Shown: positions 1 to 6,593, counted from the stretch's first letter. The stretch: 17,810 nt of DNA from CAXSEF01 sp964236535 (GCA_964236535.1 CAXSEF010000067.1:1-17810), one strand, 5' to 3'. Notes: generated from the sequence alone by a model not told the origin. Numbers and translations are program-made.

Positions 1-24
1 GAAAGCCCAGCCTTGCGCTTGCCT

Positions 25-59
25 CGCGCCTTGAAGGCGCGGCCTGCCGGCCCGTTATT
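25..59 (+). promoter_or_regulatory. candidate promoter of the [2Fe-2S] gene, -35 inside a palindrome
   Basis: TTGAAG (31-36) resembles a -35 box. GTTATT (54-59), 17 bp further on, resembles a -10 box and ends 6 nt before the ATG at 66. The -35 lies in the centre of a perfect 17-bp odd palindrome (25-41; arms CGCGCCTT and AAGGCGCG around one G). No Shine-Dalgarno sequence precedes the ATG, so a leaderless transcript fits. The palindrome could be an operator or a hairpin. Prediction only. Confidence 0.35.
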
Positions 60-65
60 CCTGCC

Positions 66-422
66 ATGGGACACAAGCAGCAGGCCGCGTCCGGAACGGT
101 GCTTTCGGTGGCGACGCCATGGCAGGAATTCGTGGTGGTCTGCGCCAAGTGCAGCCGGAAGCTGGGCGGCGGCTTCGGCCCCGACGGCGACCAGAAGCTG
201 CGCAGCGCGTTGAAGGAGACCCTGCGCGAGCAGGGGCGGCGGCGCAGCGTGCGCGTCGTCGAGGCCGGCTGCTTCGGGCTGTGCCCGCGCGGCGGGGTGG
301 CGGTGGCGCATGGCGCCGCGCCGGGGACCCTGCTGGTCGCGGCGAAGGGCGAGGCGGCCGCGGCGCTCCTCCACCGGCTCGGCGCGGCGGCCGCGCACCA
401 GGGCGGCGGCACCACTCCCTGA
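66..422 (+). CDS. small thioredoxin-like [2Fe-2S] ferredoxin-domain protein
   Basis: This 118-residue protein resembles the thioredoxin-fold [2Fe-2S] ferredoxin group, whose members hold one cluster with four cysteines and act as cytoplasmic electron carriers or metal-cofactor helpers. The visible ligands are C26 and C29 (C-A-K-C) and C69 and C73 (C-F-G-L-C-P). The second pair is the usual C-x3-C of the family. The first pair is spaced C-x2-C rather than the longer spacing of classical members, so cluster binding is inferred. Residues 34-40 are glycine-rich and the C-terminus is Ala/Gly-rich and probably disordered. The ATG at 66 is the natural start; there is no Shine-Dalgarno sequence, but a promoter-like pair lies just upstream. 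It is followed after 148 nt by lutB, another Fe-S protein, but the gap and lutB's own ribosome binding site do not require a shared operon. Exact role unknown. Confidence 0.75.
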   Translation: MGHKQQAASGTVLSVATPWQEFVVVCAKCSRKLGGGFGPDGDQKLRSALKETLREQGRRRSVRVVEAGCFGLCPRGGVAVAHGAAPGTLLVAAKGEAAAALLHRLGAAAAHQGGGTTP

Positions 423-523
423 TCTGTGCGGCTCCGGGGCTCAGCCGCCGGCGGGTCGCCGCTTCCAGGACATGGGGCGACGCCCTGGCGTTGCCTGCCG
501 GTCGTCCCGCCGAGTGGCGCGAC

Positions 524-535
524 CGCTCGCGAGCG
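524..535. promoter_or_regulatory. 12-bp perfect palindrome upstream of lutB
   Basis: CGCTCGCGAGCG is a perfect even palindrome, 35 nt before the lutB start and just ahead of its ribosome binding site. It is the only strong symmetry in the 148-nt gap 423-570. Lactate-utilisation genes are often controlled by GntR- or LysR-type regulators binding short palindromes, so an operator role is possible. High GC makes chance palindromes more likely, so confidence is low. Confidence 0.25.
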
Positions 536-560
536 CCTAGATCAGGGCACGCCTTTCGCC

Positions 561-565
561 AGGAG
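561..565 (+). promoter_or_regulatory. Shine-Dalgarno of lutB
   Basis: AGGAG lies 5 nt before the ATG at 571. It fixes the lutB start and contrasts with several genes here that have no such site. Confidence 0.8.
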
Positions 566-570
566 CCGCC

Positions 571-1995
571 ATGCTCGCGACCTCGCATGCCTTCAAGGAC
601 CACGCCGCCCGTTCGCTGCGCGATGCGCCTTTGCAGGCTGCGCTGGCGTACAGCACGCGGCACATGCAGGCGCGCCGCGGCGCCGCGGTTGCGGGGCTGC
701 CCGAGTTCGAGCGGTTGCGCGACATCGGCCGCGACATCAAGAACCACACGCTCGAGCACATGGACTTCTACCTCGACGCCTACGCCCGCGCGGTGGAGGC
801 GGCGGGAGGCACGGTGCACTGGTGCAGCACGGCGGCGGAGGCGCGCGCGGCGGTGCTGGGCATCTGCCGCGCGGCGGGGGCGCACACCGTCACCAAGGGC
901 AAGTCGATGATCTCCGAGGAGATCGGGCTGAACGAGCACCTCGAGCTGCACGGCATGGTGCCGGTCGAGACCGATCTTGCCGAGTACATCCTGCAGCTGC
1001 GCGACGAGGCGCCGAGCCACATCGTGGCGCCGGCGTTCCATCTCAACCGGGCCGACTGGGAGGCGCAGTTCCGGCTCAGCCACGCCCACCTGCCGGCGGA
1101 CCGGGTGTTCGCCGAGCGCAGCGACATCATGGCCGAGGCGCGCGCCGAGCTGCGCACCCGCTTCCTTGCCGCCGACGTGGGCATCACCGGGGCGAACTTC
1201 CTGATCGCCGAGACCGGCAGCTCGGTGATCGTGACCAACGAGGGCAACGGCGACCTGACGCAGACCCTGCCGCGGGTGCACATCGCGATCGCCGGCATCG
1301 ACAAGATCGTGCCGACGCTCGAGGACACCATGACGCTGGTCCGCCTGCTGGCGCGTTCCGCCACCGGGCAGGACATCTCGGTGTACACCACGTTCTCCAC
1401 CGGGGCGCGGCGGCCCGGCGACCTCGACGGCCCCGATGCCTACCACGTGGTGCTGATCGACAACGGCCGCTCGTCGATGCTGGGCACCGAGTTCCAGGAC
1501 ATGCTGCGCTGCATCCGCTGCGCCGCGTGCATGAACCACTGCCCGGTGTACGGCGCGGTCGGCGGCCACGCCTATGGCTGGGTGTATCCGGGGCCGATGG
1601 GCAGCGTGCTGACCCCTGCCCTCGTCGGCGTGGCGGAGGCGGCGGCGCTGCCCAACGCATCGACGTTCTGCGGCAAGTGCGAGGCGGTGTGCCCGGTCAA
1701 GATCCCGCTGCCGGCGATGATGCGGCACTGGCGGGAAAAGGAGTTCGAGCGCCACCTCACGCCGCGCGCGCAGCGTCGCAACCTGGCGCTGTGGGCGTAC
1801 CTGGCGCGGCGCCCGGCGCTGTACCGTGCCGCGACCGGCGTTGCCGCGCGGGCGCTGGGGCTGTTCGGGCGGCGGCGGGGGCGGTTCGCCTGGCTGCCGC
1901 TGGCGGGCGGCTGGACCGCGGGGCGCGACCTGCCGGCGCCGGAGGGGGAGACGTTCTTCGCGCGCTACGCACGCGAGCGGCGGGCGGCGGCGTGA
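571..1995 (+). CDS. lutB: LutB/LldF-type L-lactate oxidation iron-sulfur protein
   Basis: LutB is the Fe-S subunit of the LutABC complex, which oxidises L-lactate to pyruvate in the cytoplasm and passes on electrons. The 474-residue length matches known LutB/YkgF proteins. A LUD domain covers roughly residues 60-290, including the segment G-A-N-F-L-I-A-E-T-G-S. Two ferredoxin-like cysteine clusters follow: C314, C317, C320, C324 (C-I-R-C-A-A-C-M-N-H-C-P) and C367, C370, C374 (C-G-K-C-E-A-V-C-P), the pattern expected for [4Fe-4S] centres. The C-terminal 80 residues are Arg/Ala-rich and match the variable family tail. The start is set by AGGAG 5 nt upstream. lutC lies 196 nt downstream on the same strand. 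The usual partner lutA (paired CCG domains) is absent from the window. Overall function is confident; the in vivo substrate is inferred from the family. Confidence 0.93.
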   Translation: MLATSHAFKDHAARSLRDAPLQAALAYSTRHMQARRGAAVAGLPEFERLRDIGRDIKNHTLEHMDFYLDAYARAVEAAGGTVHWCSTAAEARAAVLGICRAAGAHTVTKGKSMISEEIGLNEHLELHGMVPVETDLAEYILQLRDEAPSHIVAPAFHLNRADWEAQFRLSHAHLPADRVFAERSDIMAEARAELRTRFLAADVGITGANFLIAETGSSVIVTNEGNGDLTQTLPRVHIAIAGIDKIVPTLEDTMTLVRLLARSATGQDISVYTTFSTGARRPGDLDGPDAYHVVLIDNGRSSMLGTEFQDMLRCIRCAACMNHCPVYGAVGGHAYGWVYPGPMGSVLTPALVGVAEAAALPNASTFCGKCEAVCPVKIPLPAMMRHWREKEFERHLTPRAQRRNLALWAYLARRPALYRAATGVAARALGLFGRRRGRFAWLPLAGGWTAGRDLPAPEGETFFARYARERRAAA

Positions 1996-2191
1996 TCGGC
2001 GCGTCGGGCCGGGCTGCGTGCGGGGTGCGCCGGGAACGGGTCCCGGGGGTGTTGTTGGCGGGGGCCGGGCGAGCCGCCCGGGGCGCGTCGGTGTTGCGGG
2101 TGGGTGCCGGCGGCTCCGGCCCTGACGGGTTCCGGCTCGTGGCAGGCGGGGCGGAGCCTTGGCCAGCCCTGCTCCGTCGCCGCGCCGTGCC

Positions 2192-3004
2192 ATGAGCCGC
2201 GAGGTCATTCTCGGCACCATCCGCCGCGGGCTGCGCCGGGGCGAGCTCGACGCCGACACCCGCGCCCGGCTCGACGCGCGGCTGCGCGCGCCCGTCCGCC
2301 GCCTCATCCCGCTGCGCAGCCTGCTGCCGCATGCCGAGCAGGTCGCGCTGTTCGCCCGGCAGGTGGAACGGGAGTTCGGTACCGTCGCCCGTGTGGCGTC
2401 GGGCGAGGATGTGCCCGGCGCGATCGCGGACTACCTGGCGGCGCAGAACCTGCCGTCCGAGGCGGCGATCGGCCCGCATCCGGAGCTGCGCGCGCTGCCG
2501 TGGCACCGCACGCCGCTGCTGTCGCTGCGCGAGGGCGTCGCGGCGGGCACCGACATGGTCTCGATCCAGCAGGGCTTCGCGGGGATCGCCGAGACCGGCA
2601 CCCTGATGCTGCCGTCCGGCCCGGAGCGCCCGACCACGCTGAACCTGCTCGCCGACACCGCGATCGTGGTGCTGCGCTCAAGCCGCGTGGTCGGCCCCTA
2701 CGAGGATGCCTGGGACCTGTTGCGCCGCGAGCGCGCCGCTGCGGCCGGTGGCGCCATGCCGCGCAACGTCATGCTGGTGACCGGGCCTTCGCGCTCGGCG
2801 GACATCGAGCAGACGCTCGAGCTCGGGGCGCACGGGCCGCGCCGCCTGCACGTCGTGCTGGTGGACGACACGACGGAGCGGACCGCGCCGGATGGCCCGG
2901 CGCGCGACCCGGCCGGGCCGGCGGACTGGGGGGCCGGCGGACTGGGGGCCGACGGACTGGGGGCCGACGGACTGGGACGCCGGCGCCGCGGCGGGATGAC
3001 GTGA
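2192..3004 (+). CDS. lutC: LutC-type lactate utilization (LUD domain) protein
   Basis: LutC is the small LUD-domain subunit of the lactate-oxidising LutABC complex. The protein from ATG 2192 has 270 residues. Typical family segments are the N-terminal S-R-E-V-I-L-G-T-I-R-R, G-I-A-E-T-G-T (131-137) followed by L-M-L-P-S, and T-G-P-S-R-S-A-D-I-E (198-207) near the end. The family normally stops close to H-V-V-L-V-D (220-225). Here a further stretch of about 45 residues (227-270) is Gly/Asp/Arg-rich and partly made by a 15-bp tandem repeat at 2923-2976. No Shine-Dalgarno precedes ATG 2192. An in-frame TTG at 2159 would add 11 residues, but homology style begins at the ATG. It follows lutB after 196 nt, and the smr gene starts 24 nt after its stop, suggesting co-transcription. 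Confidence 0.9.
   Translation: MSREVILGTIRRGLRRGELDADTRARLDARLRAPVRRLIPLRSLLPHAEQVALFARQVEREFGTVARVASGEDVPGAIADYLAAQNLPSEAAIGPHPELRALPWHRTPLLSLREGVAAGTDMVSIQQGFAGIAETGTLMLPSGPERPTTLNLLADTAIVVLRSSRVVGPYEDAWDLLRRERAAAAGGAMPRNVMLVTGPSRSADIEQTLELGAHGPRRLHVVLVDDTTERTAPDGPARDPAGPADWGAGGLGADGLGADGLGRRRRGGMT
2923..2976 (+). repeat. 15-bp tandem repeat at the 3' end of lutC
   Basis: Four head-to-tail units begin with GGACTGGG. The first is 16 bp (one extra G in its G-run), the next two are identical 15-bp units, and the last is partial. The regular units encode G-L-G-A-D. Because of the extra base, the first unit is read in another frame (D-W-G-A-G), so the array records a past one-base slip as well as unit duplication. 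Confidence 0.9.
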
Positions 3005-3028
3005 TACCTGCAACGTGAGCGGGCGGAC

Positions 3029-3598
3029 GTGAGCGGGGTACGACGCGGCCTGCGCGGCCCGCGTGCGCTGAGCGATGACGATCTTGCGCTGTGGGCGGCG
3101 TATGCCCGCCTGGTCGCGCCGATGATGGGGCGGGTCGCGCCCGAGGCTCCCGCCGCGGCGGCTCCGCCGGTGGGGCGGGCCGAGGCGGCTCCGGTGGCGA
3201 CCGTGTCGCGACTGGTCGCGGGACCGCCGGTGTTTCGCGTCGCGCCGCTGATCGTCGGCCTGCAGCCGCCGGGGGTCGATGCGGCGACCTGGCAGAAGCT
3301 GTGCCGGGGCAGGCTCGCCGCGACCCGCACGCTCGACCTGCACGGCCGCACGGCGCAGCGGGCGTTCCACGCGCTGCACGGCTTCCTGCGCACCGCACAC
3401 GTCGACCGGCAGCGCGTCGTCGAGGTGATCACCGGGCGCGGCAGCGGCGAGGCGGGCGGGGTGATCCGACGCGAGTTCCCGCTGTGGCTGAACCTGCACG
3501 AGCTGCGGCCGATGGTGCTGGCCGCCGCGCACCCGATGCCCGGGCCTGGCCTGGCGAACCTGGGTTCGGTGCGCCTGCTGCTGCGCAAGCCGCGGTGA
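3029..3598 (+). CDS. Smr-domain protein (SmrA/MutS2-type nuclease domain)
   Basis: This 189-residue protein carries a C-terminal Smr domain, the small MutS-related fold found at the end of MutS2 and as stand-alone proteins with DNA- or RNA-nicking activity. The hallmark L-D-L-H-G is at 102-106, and V-I-T-G-R-G-S-G (133-140) is the T-G-x-G motif. The domain ends with a basic V-R-L-L-L-R-K-P-R. Residues 1-90 hold a short helical head (S-D-D-D-L-A-L-W) and an Ala/Pro-rich linker, as in alphaproteobacterial Smr proteins. The start is GTG at 3029, 24 nt after the lutC stop, without a clear Shine-Dalgarno; translation may depend on lutC. There is no evident functional link to lactate use. Substrate unknown. 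Confidence 0.88.
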   Translation: MSGVRRGLRGPRALSDDDLALWAAYARLVAPMMGRVAPEAPAAAAPPVGRAEAAPVATVSRLVAGPPVFRVAPLIVGLQPPGVDAATWQKLCRGRLAATRTLDLHGRTAQRAFHALHGFLRTAHVDRQRVVEVITGRGSGEAGGVIRREFPLWLNLHELRPMVLAAAHPMPGPGLANLGSVRLLLRKPR

Positions 3599-3979
3599 GC
3601 GCGCGGCTGCACCTTGGTCACCGGGCGGGTTGCGCAGCGGCTACCCGACGCGGTGCTCGTCGCCGACTTATACCGGCGGCACGGCACGTTTGACATGCAG
3701 GCGCAGCAAGGCTGGACTCTCGTCCCGCCCGCATTGCGACGGCCCAAGCGGGGCCATTGCAACCTTGCGCGGGCCACGCCCAGAGCCGCCAAAGACCTGA
3801 GGGTTTTGGAAACCCCTAAGCATATGGATTCCAGAGGCGAGCCTTTGGCGGAGTCCAGAGGCAGAGCCTCTGGCCTTGCTTGCCCAACAGCCCAAGCGCA
3901 ACGCCCGTTGGTGCTGGGCCCGCCGGCTCATCGGCGCCCGTCTTTCCCGGTTCAGGCCGGGCAAGAGGAGCCGGCCTGC
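3599..3979. other. 381-nt gap between convergent genes, mostly repeat
   Basis: The gap lies between smr (plus) and the small secreted protein gene (minus). Bases 3692-3884 are a full copy of the long dispersed repeat. The flanks hold no convincing gene. CCCGG-TTCAGG-CCGGG near 3948-3963 could fold into a small hairpin but has no T-run, so I do not call it a terminator. Confidence 0.6.
3692..3884 (+). repeat. long dispersed repeat, copy 1 (full length)
   Basis: This copy aligns by eye over its whole length with 5471-5659 (same strand) and with the complement of 9661-9846. Shared landmarks in order are GCGCAGCAAGG or a variant, CCCGC.CGCAT, ACCTTGCGCGGGC.ACG, GGAAACCCCT, then the double hairpin. 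Hairpin 1 is 3831-3848 (CCAGAGGC, loop GA, GCCTTTGG; one G-U pair). The spacer is CGGAGT. Hairpin 2 is 3855-3873 (CCAGAGGC-AGA-GCCTCTGG), followed by CCTTGCTTGCC. It lies 3' of smr, in the sense direction of smr. Confidence 0.85.
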
Positions 3980-4249
3980 TCAGTAGGCGTGGTCGCTCTG
4001 GGATGCCGGGTCCTGGCTCTGCCGGGCGTCGGCCGCCTGCTGCGCGCGCACCGCCTGGCGGTGCTTGTGGCGCACGTACATGCCGGTGACGCAGCCGCCC
4101 GCCGCCCCCAGCACGCCGTGATGCGCGATATGGCCGCCCACCGCGCCGGCCGCGCCGTATTTCACGCAGCCGCCCGGCTCGGCCTGGGCGCCGCTCGCAA
4201 GCCCGCTGGTCAGCAGCGCGAAAGCGGTCAGGAACGCCGTTGTCTTCAT
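3980..4249 (-). CDS. small secreted Gly-rich protein, hypothetical
   Basis: This 89-residue protein starts with a clear Sec signal peptide (M-K-T-T-A-F-L-T, hydrophobic core, cleavage likely after A-Q-A at 21-23). The mature part has a Gly/Ala-rich segment (G-A-A-G-A-V-G-G-H-I-A-H-H-G-V-L-G-A-A-G-G) flanked by two cysteines, resembling a short glycine-zipper hairpin, then a His/Arg/Gln-rich tail ending in H-A-Y. The two cysteines could form a disulfide in the periplasm. The chosen ATG (complement of 4247-4249) has GGAGAG 5 nt upstream; a longer frame starting at 4378 would lose the signal peptide from the N-terminus and is rejected. Small proteins of this look are common in proteobacteria without assigned function. 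Confidence 0.75.
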   Translation of the reverse strand: MKTTAFLTAFALLTSGLASGAQAEPGGCVKYGAAGAVGGHIAHHGVLGAAGGCVTGMYVRHKHRQAVRAQQAADARQSQDPASQSDHAY

Positions 4250-4263
4250 GTCGTCTCTCCATT

Positions 4264-4276
4264 GCGCCAGTGGCGC
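4264..4276 (-). promoter_or_regulatory. palindrome in the leader of the small secreted protein gene
   Basis: GCGCCA-G-TGGCGC is a perfect odd palindrome starting 15 nt upstream of the minus-strand start codon at 4249. In RNA its single-base centre would force a larger loop. It could be an operator or a leader hairpin next to the GGAGAG ribosome binding site. Function unknown. Confidence 0.35.
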
Positions 4277-4414
4277 GCAATCCCTTCGCAGGAGCAACGC
4301 TGGCGCCGAACGTGATTTCGCGTCGCCACCCGGGTCTGCAGGCACCCGGCGGCAGTGCGCACCGGGATGCGGTGCCACGCGTCATACCAGCTAGCCTCGA
4401 GCATGACCAGTTCG

Positions 4415-4558
4415 GCAAGCAAGGCCAGAGGCTCCGCCTCCGGACGCAGCCGCTGGCCCGTCTTTGAAGTCCCAAGCTTAGGAAGGGGTTTCCAGAGGCC
4501 TCAGACCTTCGATGGGTCTGGGCGGAGGGAGAGCCTGGCCTTGCTGCGCTTACAGGTC
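4415..4558 (-). repeat. long dispersed repeat, copy 2 (shortened, degenerate)
   Basis: Read on the minus strand, this copy ends with the standard hairpin 2 (4425-4443, CCGGAGGC-GGA-GCCTCTGG, one G-U pair) and CCTTGCTTGCC. The CGGAGT spacer is altered and the first hairpin is not recognisable. GGAAACCCCTTCC and the distal parts GCAGCAAGG and GCCCAGACC are kept. It lies just 3' of the formate/nitrite channel gene and in the same direction. Confidence 0.75.
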
Positions 4559-4577
4559 AATGCTTGGGCCGCTGGGC

Positions 4578-5369
4578 TCAGGATTCGGTGGCGAGGGGCG
4601 CGTGGTTCAGCAGCGCCACCAGGGCCACGCCGCCCAGGGTGTTGCCGATCAGCGTCGGCAGCAGGAAGTGCGTGAAGTAGCCCAGCGGCGAGAGCAGCCC
4701 CGCCAGCACCGCGAACGCCGCCTCCACCGACCCGGCGATGCTGTGCGAGAAATGCCCGAGCGCCACGAAGTAGGTCAGCACCAGCACCACCAGCATCCGC
4801 GCCGAGCCCGCACCCGGCAGCAGCCAGATCATCAGCGCGATCAGCCAGCCGGCCAGCACCGCCTTGACCAGCATCGGCCAGAAGCTGTCCTGCAGCGCCT
4901 CCGCGGCGACGCCGTTCAGCGCCTCCCACACCGGCGGCTGGAACAGCGCGGGATGGCAGACCAGCAGCGCGAACAGCATCGTGCCCAGCAGGTTGGTCGC
5001 CAGCACCACCGCCCAGTAGCGCAGCAGCGTCGTCACCCCGCTCCACTTCCGCGCGGCGAGCACCGGCAGCACCGCGGTCAGCGTGGACTCGGTGAACAGC
5101 TGCTGGCGTCCCAGCACCACGATCAGGAAGCCCAGCGTGTAGCCCATCGCCGAGGCCAGGATGCGCCACGGCGCGTCCGGCAGCGCGCTGCGGATCAGCG
5201 CCACGGCCAGGAACGAGAACCCCATCGACAGCCCCGCCGCCAGCCCGGACCACGCGACCGCGCCGCTGTGCCGCGCGAGGTCGTGCTCGCCCTCGCGGCG
5301 GATCACCTCGTGGATGTCGGCAGGCAGCGGCGAGGCGCTGGCCTGGCCCGTGGACTCCTGGTCTGACAT
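4578..5369 (-). CDS. formate/nitrite transporter (FNT) family channel, YfdC-like
   Basis: FNT proteins are pentameric inner-membrane channels with an aquaporin-like fold that pass small monovalent anions such as formate, nitrite or hydrosulfide. This 263-residue protein has a polar N-terminus (1-35) and then about six hydrophobic segments. Family signatures are G-L-A-A-G-L-S-M-G-F-S-F-L-A (42-55), G-R-Q-Q-L-F-T-E-S-T (87-96, the loop corresponding to E-L-F-T in FocA), G-H-F-S-H-S-I-A-G-S (205-214, containing the pore histidine region) and I-G-N-T-L-G-G (241-247). The R-Q-Q-L-F-T-E-S-T wording is closest to the YfdC branch, whose substrate is not settled. The ATG at 5369 is preceded by a G-rich stretch (GGTGGGGG). 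It diverges from a TSUP anion permease gene with a repeat copy between them. Confidence 0.88.
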   Translation of the reverse strand: MSDQESTGQASASPLPADIHEVIRREGEHDLARHSGAVAWSGLAAGLSMGFSFLAVALIRSALPDAPWRILASAMGYTLGFLIVVLGRQQLFTESTLTAVLPVLAARKWSGVTTLLRYWAVVLATNLLGTMLFALLVCHPALFQPPVWEALNGVAAEALQDSFWPMLVKAVLAGWLIALMIWLLPGAGSARMLVVLVLTYFVALGHFSHSIAGSVEAAFAVLAGLLSPLGYFTHFLLPTLIGNTLGGVALVALLNHAPLATES

Positions 5370-5470
5370 CGCCCCCACCTTGCCGGCGGCCCGCGCCGGC
5401 GAAGCACACAAGGGCGCTGGGCCGGCGGATGCAAGCAGCACCGGGCCGGGTGGCGCTGCGGAGGGCGGCC

Positions 5471-5659
5471 AGGCCTGGCAAGGCCGGGCTCTCCCGCCGC
5501 CCGCATCCAACGGCCAGGCGGCGGCGTCGGAACCTTGCGCAGGCTACGTCCACACCCGCCAAGGGCCGGGGGCCTACGGAAGGCGCTTGCCTAAGCACAG
5601 GGATTCTCAAGGCTTGCCTTGAGCGGAGTCCAGAGGCAGAGCCTCTGGCCTTGCCTGCC
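5471..5659 (+). repeat. long dispersed repeat, copy 3 (full length)
   Basis: This copy aligns with copy 1 through GGCAAGG, CCGCCCGCAT, ACCTTGCGCAGGCTACG and CTTGCCTAAGCA. Hairpin 1 (5606-5623) is CTCAAGGC, loop TT, GCCTTGAG: fully paired but different in sequence from the other copies. The spacer CGGAGT and hairpin 2 (5630-5648, CCAGAGGC-AGA-GCCTCTGG) are invariant. It lies upstream of the TSUP gene in its sense direction, so it may be in that gene's leader RNA. Confidence 0.85.
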
Positions 5660-5676
5660 GCGCCGTCGCGCACCCT

Positions 5677-5728
5677 CGTGGCTGCCTGCGGGCCTGGACG
5701 TGCGTGGTTGCCTGCGCGCCCGGACGTG
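5677..5728. repeat. 26-bp tandem duplication upstream of the TSUP gene
   Basis: Two adjacent 26-bp units (5677-5702 and 5703-5728) both begin CGTGG and end GGACGTG. They differ at three positions (unit positions 6, 15 and 19). The array lies 70 nt before the TSUP start and could be a paired regulator site or a simple duplication. Confidence 0.85.
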
Positions 5729-5798
5729 GCATTCTGGCCGGCGCTGCGCCCGCGGCCGACGCGGCAGCCGCAACCGCGGCAGGAGGAGCAGGAGCGCC

Positions 5799-6575
5799 AT
5801 GCTGCACGCCGTGAACCTGGCCTACTCGTTCTCGGGCGCCGCCGTCGGCCTGCTGGTCGGCCTGACCGGGGTGGGCGGCGGCTCGCTGATGACGCCGGTG
5901 CTGATGCTGATGTTCGGCATCCATCCGGCGACCGCGGTCGGCACCGACCTGCTCTACGCCGCGATGACCAAGAGCGTCGGCACCGTGGTGCACAGCGCGC
6001 ACGGCTCGGTCGACTGGCGCATCGTGCGCCGGCTCGCCACCGGCAGCGTGCCGGCGACCGCACTCACGCTGGCCGTGCTGTCGCGCGCCGGCGGCGTCGA
6101 GAGCCACGCCCACCTCATCTCCACGGTGCTCGGCGCCGCCCTGGTGCTGACCGCGCTGTCGCTGTTCTTCCGCCGCCAGCTCATGGCCGCCGCCGCCCGC
6201 CTCGGCCCCGGCAAGCCGCGCCATCCCGCCGGCTGGACCGTGTTCGTCGGCGCCACGCTCGGCGTGCTGGTCAGCGTGTCGTCGGTCGGCGCCGGCGCGC
6301 TGGGCGTGAGCGCGCTGATCGTGCTGTACCCGCGCATCGACACCGTCCGCCTGGTGGGCTCGGACATCGCCCACGCCGTCCCGCTCACGCTCGTTGCAGG
6401 CCTCGGCCACTGGTATCTCGGCTCGGTCGATTTTGCGCTGCTCGGCTCGCTGCTGATCGGCTCGATCCCCGGCATCGTCGTCGGCAGCCTGCTTGCCACC
6501 CGGGTTCCCGACCTGGTGCTCCGCCCGGTGCTGGCCTGCACCCTGCTCGCGGTCGGCACCCGGCTGGTGGCCTGA
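5799..6575 (+). CDS. TSUP / TauE-SafE family anion permease
   Basis: TSUP proteins are inner-membrane permeases, many of which export sulfite, sulfoacetate or related organosulfur anions. This 258-residue protein matches the usual length and has about eight hydrophobic segments in two halves. The N-terminal repeat shows G-L-T-G-V-G-G-G-S-L-M-T-P (21-33), the family hallmark, followed by A-V-G-T-D-L-L (46-52). The second half has V-S-S-V-G-A-G-A-L-G-V-S near 165-180 and G-S-D-I-A-H-A-V-P-L-T. The ATG at 5799 follows a purine-rich ribosome binding site (AGGAGGAG, then AGGAG). It is divergent from the FNT channel gene, so two small-anion transporters sit back to back. Substrate cannot be read from sequence. 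Confidence 0.9.
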   Translation: MLHAVNLAYSFSGAAVGLLVGLTGVGGGSLMTPVLMLMFGIHPATAVGTDLLYAAMTKSVGTVVHSAHGSVDWRIVRRLATGSVPATALTLAVLSRAGGVESHAHLISTVLGAALVLTALSLFFRRQLMAAAARLGPGKPRHPAGWTVFVGATLGVLVSVSSVGAGALGVSALIVLYPRIDTVRLVGSDIAHAVPLTLVAGLGHWYLGSVDFALLGSLLIGSIPGIVVGSLLATRVPDLVLRPVLACTLLAVGTRLVA

Positions 6576-6593
6576 GCCCGCGGCGGAGCAGGC

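Larger units (their letters stand above)
4250..4577. other. 328-nt gap upstream of the small secreted protein gene
   Basis: The gap separates two minus-strand genes. It holds a 13-bp palindrome at 4264-4276, close to the small gene's start, and a shortened repeat copy at 4415-4558. The remaining 4277-4414 shows no convincing gene or RNA. No clear promoter pair was recognised, although the small gene must be expressed from here or from the channel gene upstream. Confidence 0.6.
5370..5798. other. 429-nt divergent gap between FNT and TSUP genes
   Basis: Both neighbours must be transcribed away from this gap. It contains a full repeat copy (5471-5659), a 26-bp tandem duplication (5677-5728) and the TSUP ribosome binding site. 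No coding frame with protein-like character was found. I recognised no confident -35/-10 pair for either gene. Confidence 0.6.

Noticed and set aside
1996..2191. Possible small gene or RNA between lutB and lutC
   Set aside because: The 196-nt gap is GC-rich with several weak hairpins but shows no start with ribosome binding site, no protein-like frame and no recognisable RNA motif.
55..2307. Minus-strand open frame of 750 codons opposite lutB
   Set aside because: Composition is Arg/Pro/His-rich with no recognisable family, and it mirrors the lutB codon pattern. Treated as a shadow.
3831..3873. Short CRISPR-like array (repeat-spacer pattern from the two hairpins)
   Set aside because: The copies are scattered kilobases apart in both orientations, not in a regular array, and there are no cas genes.
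3614..4315. Plus-strand open frame of 233 codons over the repeat and opposite the small secreted protein
   Set aside because: Half is repeat sequence and half is antisense to a gene with a signal peptide and good ribosome binding site. No protein-like features.
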